DNA of 44,485 nucleotides. Source: an uncultured Neglectibacter sp. (GTDB lineage: Bacteria > Bacillota > Clostridia > Oscillospirales > Acutalibacteraceae). The stretch is taken from positions 1 through 44,485 of the forward strand of contig CANSKS010000020.1 of the NCBI GenBank assembly GCA_947647615.1, written 5' to 3'. Positions 38,852 through 44,485 of the stretch are shown here, piece after piece (position 1 is the first letter of the stretch; the number at the start of each line of letters is the position of its first letter). The notes under the pieces are model-generated. The model was not told where the DNA came from and did no database searches. It worked only from the letters and a program-made list of their open reading frames with translations. The position numbers were made by a program, and so were the translations under genes.

Positions 38852-39736
38852 ATGAAAATTCAAAAAATTGCCGTGATTGGCCATCCTATTGGCCATACTA
38901 TGTCCCCTTTTATTCAAAAAAGGCTCTTTGCGCTTTCGGGGATTCCCATGGAATATTCTGTGATAGACGTGCCGGAGCTTCCTAAACAGCTGGAGCTGCT
39001 TCGACAGCTCGACGGCTTTAACGTAACCGTTCCCCATAAAATTGAAATGATTCCTTACCTGGATTGGTTGGACGAAAAGGCAAAAGCCTTCGGCTCTGTG
39101 AATACTGTGAAGGTAGAAAAGGGAAAGCTGCTGGGTTATACCACAGACGGAGAGGGCTGCTCTATGGCCTTGGAGCAGTGCCGGGAAGATTTTTCCGGGA
39201 AGATTCTGCTTTTGGGAAACGGCGGCGCCGCCAGAGCTATCGCTTTTGAGATCGCTTTGCAAAACCCCGATTTTCAAATTGTTTTGGCCTGCCGGGAACA
39301 ATCCCTTCCAAAAGGGGAAAAGCTCTCCTCTCAGGTACAGGCCTACAGCCGCAGCCTGCCGGGAAGAGAGTCTTCCGGCGGGAGCGGGCAGGTTCATTCC
39401 TGTTCTTACCGGCAGATAGAGGAAGGGAATGAGGAGTATGACCTGCTAATTAACGCTACCAGCGTGGGCATGTTTCCCAATATAGGGCAGTCTCCTGTCT
39501 CAGAGGCAGTGATTTCCCGCTGCAAGGCGGTATTCGACGCCGTATATAATCCCGGGGAAACAGAACTCTTAAAAATTTCCAAAAGGCTTTCTAAAAAAGT
39601 CATTGGAGGCATGGACATGCTGGTTTATCAGGCAGCCGCAGCCCATCGCATTTGGTATGGCACGAGCTTTTCCAAGGCCGATATGGCGGCCCTTTGCGAA
39701 GACGCCCGGCAAGAGCTGAAAAGGGTTTTTCCCTGA
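38852..39736 (+). CDS. aroE: Shikimate dehydrogenase
   Basis: This 294-residue NADP-dependent enzyme reduces 3-dehydroshikimate to shikimate. It shows the substrate-binding start AVIGHPIGHTMSPFIQKRLF, the catalytic lysine segment FNVTVPHKIEM, the cofactor loop LLLGNGGAARAIAFE, INATSVGMFP and GGMDMLVYQAAAAHRIW. An insertion around residues 165-190 (rich in Ser and Gly, between the Rossmann strands) makes it slightly longer than usual. AAAGGTG lies about eleven bases before the ATG. It is the first gene of the aromatic cluster; no convincing plus-strand promoter was found in front. Confidence 0.94.
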   Translation: MKIQKIAVIGHPIGHTMSPFIQKRLFALSGIPMEYSVIDVPELPKQLELLRQLDGFNVTVPHKIEMIPYLDWLDEKAKAFGSVNTVKVEKGKLLGYTTDGEGCSMALEQCREDFSGKILLLGNGGAARAIAFEIALQNPDFQIVLACREQSLPKGEKLSSQVQAYSRSLPGRESSGGSGQVHSCSYRQIEEGNEEYDLLINATSVGMFPNIGQSPVSEAVISRCKAVFDAVYNPGETELLKISKRLSKKVIGGMDMLVYQAAAAHRIWYGTSFSKADMAALCEDARQELKRVFP

Positions 39737-39857
39737 ATTCTTCCGGCGAAGAGGGAGAAGGGCCTTTCCGGGCCGGAAAAGGATAAGACTTGGGACGCAG
39801 CCGGTTTGAAATGCTGCGTAAGATTTTGTTTAGGAAAAGGGAAAGGGGAAGTACTCT

Positions 39858-40367
39858 ATGAACCAGGGGAATCTTGTGCTGTGCGGGTTTATGGGCTGTG
39901 GAAAAACCAGTGTAGGCAAACGAGTTGCGAAGCTGATTGGCTGGGAGTTCTGCGACCTGGATCAGTACATTGAGAAAAAGGAAGGCATGACGATCTCGGA
40001 AATTTTCCAAAAATATGGGGAAAAGAGCTTTCGCCAGCGGGAAACTCAGGCGGTGCGGGAAGTGGCACAGCGGCGGGACCTGGTGGTGGCCTGTGGGGGC
40101 GGCACGGTGTTGTCCGAAAAAAATGTGGCGGCCTTTCACCGGGGAAACGGAATCATACTTTATTTGCAGGTGCCTTTGGCCGCGCTCCAGGAACGGCTAA
40201 AGGCAGATACCCAGCGTCCCCTGCTGCAAACGCCAAACCGCAGGGAGGTCATTGCCCGGCTGTATGAGGAACGGTGCCCTCTTTATGAGGCGGCGGCCGA
40301 CCAGGTAGTTTTCGCGGGCGCTCCCGCTGTTGTGGTGGCGAAAGAGATTGGGCGCAGGTTTTTATGA
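39858..40367 (+). CDS. aroK: Shikimate kinase
   Basis: This 169-residue cytoplasmic kinase phosphorylates shikimate at the 3-hydroxyl. The Walker A loop is CGFMGCGKTSVGK, followed by the shikimate-binding FCDLDQYIEKKEG, FRQRETQAVREV and the CGGGTVL segment, with the lid arginines in DTQRPLLQ. AAAGGGGAAG precedes the ATG. The 121-bp gap after aroE contains a 7-bp hairpin (ACGCAGC / GCTGCGT near 39796-39820) followed by a loose T-rich run, possibly a weak attenuator or 3' processing site, but no strong promoter. Confidence 0.95.
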   Translation: MNQGNLVLCGFMGCGKTSVGKRVAKLIGWEFCDLDQYIEKKEGMTISEIFQKYGEKSFRQRETQAVREVAQRRDLVVACGGGTVLSEKNVAAFHRGNGIILYLQVPLAALQERLKADTQRPLLQTPNRREVIARLYEERCPLYEAAADQVVFAGAPAVVVAKEIGRRFL

Positions 40368-40393
40368 ATTTTGCGCTTTAAAGTACAAAATTC

Positions 40394-40422
40394 TTGACAA
40401 AAGCCCTGTTACACGTTAAAAT
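40394..40422 (+). promoter_or_regulatory. Promoter of the aroF-tyrA-aroB-aroA operon
   Basis: Perfect TTGACA (40394-40399), 17 bp, TAAAAT (40417-40422). Transcription should begin near 40429, giving a leader of roughly 260 nt before aroF that contains a leader peptide and a terminator. Confidence 0.85.
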
Positions 40423-40452
40423 AAAGAAAATCGAAGAAAGGATGCGGCAAGA

Positions 40453-40563
40453 ATGAACGTTTTGCCCGCTATGCTCACAACGCGATTTAACAGCTGCTTT
40501 AGCGCACGATTTTTTTCGTGTGCTTATTTCGCGTGGGAAAATAGTGGGTGCCGCGTTTTTTAA
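40453..40563 (+). CDS. Aromatic-rich leader peptide (attenuation of aroF operon)
   Basis: A 36-codon ORF too short for standard gene calling begins with ATG at 40453, ten bases after AAAGGA, and ends with TAA at 40561-40563. Eight of its residues are aromatic: F12, F16, F20-F21, Y25-F26, W28 and F36, in the segments RFNSCFSARFF and CAYFAWENSG. The FF codons sit in the loop of a 9-bp hairpin (40501-40509 with 40516-40524). Position between a strong promoter and an intrinsic terminator in front of DAHP synthase fits a ribosome-mediated attenuator sensing Phe/Tyr. That the ORF is translated is inference. Confidence 0.7.
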   Translation: MNVLPAMLTTRFNSCFSARFFSCAYFAWENSGCRVF

Positions 40564-40572
40564 AAGGTTTAT

Positions 40573-40653
40573 CTTTTGGTATTGGGCTTCGCACGAGCCT
40601 GAGCCAAAAGGAAAAAAGCTTTATGGAACGGGGCCTCCGGGCTCCGTTTTTTT
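40573..40653 (+). terminator. Attenuator: alternative hairpins and intrinsic terminator before aroF
   Basis: The terminator stem is AACGGGGCC (from 40627) with GGCTCCGTT (to 40648), one G-U pair, followed by seven T residues (40647-40653). It is only 34 bp before the aroF start, so it must be conditional. Upstream, CTTTTGG (40573-40579) pairs with CCAAAAG (40604-40610), enclosing GGCT/AGCC. Two copies of GAGCC (40595-40599 and 40601-40605) could instead pair with GGCTC (40640-40644) of the terminator's 3' arm and prevent termination. Confidence 0.8.
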
Positions 40654-40686
40654 GTGCGAAAAAATTGCGGAAAGGCTGGAAGAAAA

Positions 40687-41700
40687 ATGATTATTGTACT
40701 GAAACCGAACCAAAAACAAGAGACAATAAAGGAATTTATTCAAAGGCTAACTTCCCAGTATGAGGTGCAGGTCAATACCTGGGTGGGAACTCACAGCACA
40801 GTGCTTGGGCTTATTGGGGATACCACGGGGATCGACAGCGAATATGTGGCTGCCCAGGATTTCGTGGAAAGCGTAAAACGGGTACAAGAGCCCTATAAAA
40901 AGGCCAACCGGAAATTTCATCCCGACGATACGGTCATAACGCTGCCAGGCGGTCAAACTATAGGTGGGAGTTCTCTGGCTTTGATCGCCGGTCCCTGCTC
41001 TGTGGAAAGCGAGGAGCAGATCTGCCAAGTGGCCCAGCGGGTAAAGGCTTCGGGAGCGACATTTCTCAGAGGCGGCGCTTTCAAGCCCAGAACCTCTCCC
41101 TATGCCTTTCAGGGCATGAAGGCAGAGGGGCTGGAGCTGCTTCGAGAGGCAAAGAAGCTCACTGGGCTGCCCATTGTCACCGAGATTATGAGCATGGAGC
41201 ATATTGGGCTCTTCGAGGATGTGGATATTATCCAGGTAGGCGCAAGAAATATGCAGAATTTTGAGCTGTTAAAGCAGTTGGGCAAGCTTCGCCGCCCCAT
41301 TCTGTTGAAGCGTGGTCTGGCAAATACCATAGAAGAACTTTTGATGAGCGCGGAATACATTATGGCAGAGGGAAACGAGCAGGTAATTCTCTGTGAACGA
41401 GGCATCCGTACCTATGAGACGATGACCCGCAACACCTTGGATATCTCTGCGGTGCCTGTCATCAAGCGGCTTTCCCACCTTCCTGTGGTAGTGGATCCAA
41501 GCCATGCCTCCGGCGTCAACTGGCTCATTGAGCCTCTGGCCGTGGCTGCGGCGGCTGTAGGGGCGGATGGCTTGATCATCGAAGTACACAACGACCCCAG
41601 CCATGCCCTTTGTGATGGAGCTCAGTCCATTACGCCGGACCAGTTCGACAGTTTGGCAAAAAAGGTCCGGAAGGTTTCTCAAACGGTGTGTGAGCTATGA
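40687..41700 (+). CDS. aroF: 3-deoxy-D-arabino-heptulosonate 7-phosphate (DAHP) synthase, type I-beta
   Basis: This 337-residue enzyme condenses phosphoenolpyruvate with erythrose 4-phosphate, the first step of aromatic biosynthesis. An N-terminal ferredoxin-like regulatory domain (about 1-70: MIIVLKPNQKQETIKEFIQR) precedes the KDO8P-type barrel with LIAGPCSVESEEQ, FLRGGAFKPRTSPYAFQG, QVGARNMQNFELLKQ, LLKRGLANTIEE and VVDPSHASG. In Thermotoga-like enzymes that N-terminal domain mediates tyrosine/phenylalanine feedback. The ATG at 40687 follows GGAAG; the upstream ATG at 40654 lies right at the terminator. Transcription is probably controlled by the attenuator in front. tyrA overlaps its stop. 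Confidence 0.95.
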   Translation: MIIVLKPNQKQETIKEFIQRLTSQYEVQVNTWVGTHSTVLGLIGDTTGIDSEYVAAQDFVESVKRVQEPYKKANRKFHPDDTVITLPGGQTIGGSSLALIAGPCSVESEEQICQVAQRVKASGATFLRGGAFKPRTSPYAFQGMKAEGLELLREAKKLTGLPIVTEIMSMEHIGLFEDVDIIQVGARNMQNFELLKQLGKLRRPILLKRGLANTIEELLMSAEYIMAEGNEQVILCERGIRTYETMTRNTLDISAVPVIKRLSHLPVVVDPSHASGVNWLIEPLAVAAAAVGADGLIIEVHNDPSHALCDGAQSITPDQFDSLAKKVRKVSQTVCEL

Positions 41701-42530
41701 AAAAGAAAATTGTACTTGTGGGATTAGGCCTCATCGGAGGTTCTCTGGCAAAGGCCTTAAGGGCCAATACTCAGCATGAAGTGCTGGGGATCGATACCGA
41801 TGAGGACAGCCTGCTGGATGCCTGTGCTTGCGGCGCGGTGGATGGGAAAGCCACCAAAGGGGATTTGAAAGAGGCAGACATTGTTTACCTGTGCGTTTAC
41901 CCGGAGGCCGCCGTGGAATTTGTGCGGCAATACGGGAAATGCCTAAAGCCAGGCTGCATTGTCACAGATACCTGTGGCGTCAAGGGAAAAATTTGCAGCG
42001 AATTAAAGAGGGAACAGGAAAACTGTGAGTTTTATTTCGTGGCGGGCCATCCCATGGCAGGAAAGGAATTCAGTGGTTTTCCCGCCAGTGATCCCAGTAT
42101 TTTTGTGGGAGCATCTTACCTGATCGCCCCTTGCGGAGCTCCGGAATGGGCTGTGAAGGAAATTTCTGAGCTGGCGGCAGCTATGGGCTTTGGCCGTGTG
42201 GTGCTCACCACGCCGGAACAGCACGACCAGGTAATTGCCTTTACCTCCCAGGTGCCCCATGTGCTGGCCTGTGCCTATGTAATGAGCCCTCGGTGCAGGG
42301 AGCACCAGGGTTTTTCCGCGGGAAGCTACCGGGATGTTTCCCGGGTGGCCCGTATTAATGAGGTCCTTTGGAGCCGCCTGTTTTTGGATAACAGGGAGAG
42401 CTTGGTAAAGGAGTTGGACACACTTTTGGAGAATATAGGAAAAATTCGAGATGCTGTGGCAGGAAAAGACGAACAAAAGCTTAGGGAGCTGCTTCGTACG
42501 GCAGCCGAGATCAAGAGAGAAGTGGGATGA
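41697..42530 (+). CDS. tyrA: Prephenate dehydrogenase
   Basis: This 277-residue NAD-dependent enzyme converts prephenate to 4-hydroxyphenylpyruvate for tyrosine. It begins IVLVGLGLIGGSLAKALR (dinucleotide loop GxGxxG), then TDTCGVKGKICSEL, VAGHPMAGKEFSGF with the catalytic histidine, and FTSQVPHVLACAYV and RDVSRVARINEVLW near the C-terminus. There is no ACT domain, so feedback regulation must come from elsewhere. Its ATG overlaps the aroF stop (ATGA), indicating translational coupling. This makes the operon biased towards tyrosine supply. Confidence 0.95.
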   Translation: MKKKIVLVGLGLIGGSLAKALRANTQHEVLGIDTDEDSLLDACACGAVDGKATKGDLKEADIVYLCVYPEAAVEFVRQYGKCLKPGCIVTDTCGVKGKICSELKREQENCEFYFVAGHPMAGKEFSGFPASDPSIFVGASYLIAPCGAPEWAVKEISELAAAMGFGRVVLTTPEQHDQVIAFTSQVPHVLACAYVMSPRCREHQGFSAGSYRDVSRVARINEVLWSRLFLDNRESLVKELDTLLENIGKIRDAVAGKDEQKLRELLRTAAEIKREVG

Positions 42531-42557
42531 GCCCGCAAAGCAGAAGGGGGATAAGAC

Positions 42558-43604
42558 ATGGTTCTTACCATAAAAACAGACTCACCTTACCAGGTGGTCA
42601 TCGAAAACGGTGTGTTGGACCGGGTAGGGAAAATAGCCGCCAAAAACAAGAGGCCGGGAGCAAAAGCGATGGTGGTCAGTGAGACCAATGTTTTCCCGCT
42701 TTACGGGGAACGCCTAAAGACCTCTTTGGCGGCAGCAGGCTTTGAGGTTTTTGCATTTGTGTTTCCCGCTGGGGAGCCCTCAAAGCAGATCTCAACTGTT
42801 TGCGAGATTTACCGGGCTTTAGCGGAAAACGGATTCACCCGCAGCGATTTTATCGTCACTCTGGGCGGTGGGGTAACCGGGGATATGGGAGGCTTTGCAG
42901 CTGCCACTTTTTTGAGAGGTATCTCCTTTTTGCAGGTCCCTACCACCCTTTTGGCCCAGGTAGATGCCAGCGTTGGAGGGAAAACCGGGGTAGATCTTCC
43001 CTTTGGAAAAAATTTGGTGGGAGCTTTTCACCAGCCCATGGCAGTGGCGGCGGACCCGCAGACCTTGACTACTCTTTCGGAACGGTATTTCCGCGACGGA
43101 ATGGGGGAAGTGATAAAGTACGCCTGTATTTCGGACCGGGACCTGTTCCAAAAGCTGGAATCGGGCACGGCGTTGGAGAATTTGGAAGAGCTTACAGGCC
43201 GCTGCGTGGCCTGTAAAAAGACTTTCGTGGAGGAAGACACCAGAGACACCGGAAGCCGCATGATATTAAATTTTGGGCACACCTTTGGCCATGCCTTAGA
43301 AAAGCTTCACGGCTTCCAGGGGATTTCCCATGGGGAAGCAGTGGGGATCGGCATGATACTGGCCGCCCAGGCCGGGGAACGGATGGGGGTTACAGCGCCG
43401 GGTACCACGGAAAAGCTCCGCGGCGTATTGGAGAAGTACCGGCTTCCCACAGAGGACGGCTTTTCTCATGAGGAGATTATTCGGGCCACGGCACTGGACA
43501 AAAAAACAATGGGGGACACCTTGAATTTTATTTTGCTGGAAGAGATCGGAAAGAGCAGGATTTGTCCCATTCCTCTGGAAAAGCTTCCCTCGCTCTTGCC
43601 GTGA
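42558..43604 (+). CDS. aroB: 3-dehydroquinate synthase
   Basis: This 348-residue NAD- and zinc-dependent enzyme converts DAHP to 3-dehydroquinate. Typical segments are FVFPAGEPSKQISTVCEIYR, DFIVTLGGGVTGDMGGFAAA, LQVPTTLLAQVDASVGGKTG, DGMGEVIKYACI (with the metal-binding glutamate) and the histidine ligands in LNFGHTFGHALE and ISHGEAVGIGM. Length is standard. GAAGGGGG precedes the ATG, 27 bp after tyrA. Confidence 0.97.
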   Translation: MVLTIKTDSPYQVVIENGVLDRVGKIAAKNKRPGAKAMVVSETNVFPLYGERLKTSLAAAGFEVFAFVFPAGEPSKQISTVCEIYRALAENGFTRSDFIVTLGGGVTGDMGGFAAATFLRGISFLQVPTTLLAQVDASVGGKTGVDLPFGKNLVGAFHQPMAVAADPQTLTTLSERYFRDGMGEVIKYACISDRDLFQKLESGTALENLEELTGRCVACKKTFVEEDTRDTGSRMILNFGHTFGHALEKLHGFQGISHGEAVGIGMILAAQAGERMGVTAPGTTEKLRGVLEKYRLPTEDGFSHEEIIRATALDKKTMGDTLNFILLEEIGKSRICPIPLEKLPSLLP

Positions 43605-43653
43605 GGAGGCGTTCGCTTTTGTGTGTATTTTTGTGAAGAGGGTGATTTGAAGC

Positions 43654-44485
43654 ATGGAAGAAGTGATTTACCGGGGTGGGACGGTTGCTGGAAGCGTAAA
43701 TATACCTCCCAGTAAAAGTGCAGCTCACCGGGCCATCCTTTGCGCGGCTCTTTCGGGGAAACCCTGTGTAATCTCTAATCTCAGCGATAGTGACGATATC
43801 AAAGCCACCATTGGCGCTGTGAAGGCTTTGGGGTGCGAATGTGAGGAATTCGATGCTGGTAAAACGCTGGGAATAAAAGGAAGGCAGCAGGTAAAAAAGG
43901 CGGAGATTCACTGTCTGGAATCTGGTTCAACGCTGCGCTTTTGCATCCCCGTGGCGGCAGCTTTGGGGGTAGAAGCCTTGTTTTTGGGAAGCGGCCGGTT
44001 GCCTCAGAGGCCTTTGGGGGTTTATGAAGATCTGCTTCCCACCCATGGTGTACGGCTGCGGACCTCCGGGGGGCTACCCTTGGAAATAGGAGGCAAGCTG
44101 CGGGGCGGAAAGTATGTTCTTCCCGGTAATGTCAGCTCTCAATTTATCACCGGCTTACTGTTCGCCCTGCCGCTTTTAGAGGAAGACAGTGAGATCATAC
44201 TTTCTTCTCCCTTGGAATCGGCCGGTTATGTAGACCTCACCATTCAGCTTTTGCAGGAGTCCGGCATTGTGATAGAGAAGACACCAGGAGGCTGGAAGGT
44301 GCCGGGCGGGCAGCGTTACCTGGCAAAGGATCATCGGGTGGAGGGCGATTGGTCCCAGGCGGCCTTTTTCCTTTGTATGGCGGCCCTTTCTCCCTCTGGA
44401 ATGCCCCTTTTGATTCGGGGACTTCAACTGGATTCCAAGCAGGGGGACAAGGCTTGCGTAGAGCTGTTCCGGCAATTCGGCCTGC
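43654..44485 (+). CDS. aroA: 3-phosphoshikimate 1-carboxyvinyltransferase (EPSP synthase), 3' end outside the window
   Basis: The first 277 codons of a gene expected to be about 420-430 codons long are present; the window ends within it. The protein adds enolpyruvyl to shikimate 3-phosphate. The N-terminus has the conserved IPPSKSAAHRAILCAA with active lysine K21, then LESGSTLRFCIPVAAALG, RPLGVYEDLL and GNVSSQFITGLLFALPLL, ending within the repeat that includes EGDWSQAAFFLCMAAL. GAGGGTGAT precedes the ATG, 50 bp after aroB. It ends the visible part of the aro operon; aroC and pheA would be expected beyond. Confidence 0.95.
   Translation, partial: MEEVIYRGGTVAGSVNIPPSKSAAHRAILCAALSGKPCVISNLSDSDDIKATIGAVKALGCECEEFDAGKTLGIKGRQQVKKAEIHCLESGSTLRFCIPVAAALGVEALFLGSGRLPQRPLGVYEDLLPTHGVRLRTSGGLPLEIGGKLRGGKYVLPGNVSSQFITGLLFALPLLEEDSEIILSSPLESAGYVDLTIQLLQESGIVIEKTPGGWKVPGGQRYLAKDHRVEGDWSQAAFFLCMAALSPSGMPLLIRGLQLDSKQGDKACVELFRQFGL

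Noticed and set aside
1-44485. CRISPR arrays, prophage or insertion-sequence genes
   Set aside because: No regularly spaced repeats, transposase, integrase or phage structural motifs were seen.

Overview
The window looks like a chromosomal segment of a low-to-moderate GC Gram-positive anaerobe of the Clostridia, most likely a gut member of the Oscillospirales. This rests on consistent AGGAGG/AAAGGA ribosome-binding sites, a YesM/YesN-type two-component pair, a carbohydrate ABC importer without its own ATPase, a SpoVB/MurJ-like flippase, a SipW-type signal peptidase with a TasA-like partner, a DUF1848 protein, a short (type 3) prolyl-tRNA synthetase and frequent TTG starts. The taxonomic reading is inference; there is no rRNA in the window. 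I see no CRISPR array, phage or intact insertion sequence.

Layout. 1-2083: a c-di-GMP-type response regulator (REC + HD-GYP) and an Hpt protein, on the minus strand. 2393-10397: a sugar-uptake locus (lipoprotein binding protein, two permeases, a uroporphyrinogen-decarboxylase-like enzyme, a YesN-like AraC response regulator and a YesM-like kinase), with a probable AraC-type operator in front. 10398-12489: an acetyltransferase, a decayed AraC-type effector domain, a nitroreductase and tRNA-Leu(UAA). 12577-16928: glucokinase, galM, a Nudix hydrolase and prfC. 16941-19391: a three-gene surface-protein/SipW/TasA-like module. 19424-23566: a PAP2-like membrane protein, an internally deleted acyltransferase pseudogene, and a four-gene operon of queH, an amidohydrolase, a putative PD-(D/E)XK protein and DUF1848. 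23603-29371: a permuted GH3 glucosidase, a lipoprotein, a beta-propeller protein and a serine hydrolase. 29529-31836: a palindromic element, tRNA-Leu(UAG), a preQ1-I riboswitch with queT, and trkH. 31862-38800: a flippase, prmA, a sugar isomerase with a Gfo/Idh/MocA oxidoreductase, proS and acpP. 38852-44485: a shikimate/tyrosine pathway cluster aroE, aroK, aroF, tyrA, aroB and aroA (cut by the window edge).

How the genes fit together. Sugar import, glucokinase, galM, the GH3 glycosidase and the sugar isomerase/dehydrogenase pair point to a saccharide-fermenting lifestyle. queH and riboswitch-controlled queT both serve queuosine metabolism. The aro cluster begins with shikimate steps and then has its own strong promoter, an aromatic-rich leader peptide and an intrinsic terminator in front of aroF, which has the form of a ribosome-mediated attenuator.

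The observations I would pursue first are the aro leader-peptide attenuator (40394-40653), the SipW/TasA-like module (17025-19382), the queH-amidohydrolase-nuclease-DUF1848 operon (20415-23566), the preQ1-I riboswitch (29847-29886) and the uncharacterised URO-D-like enzyme in the sugar-transport operon (5802-7013). All family assignments come from reading motifs by eye; no database search was possible.
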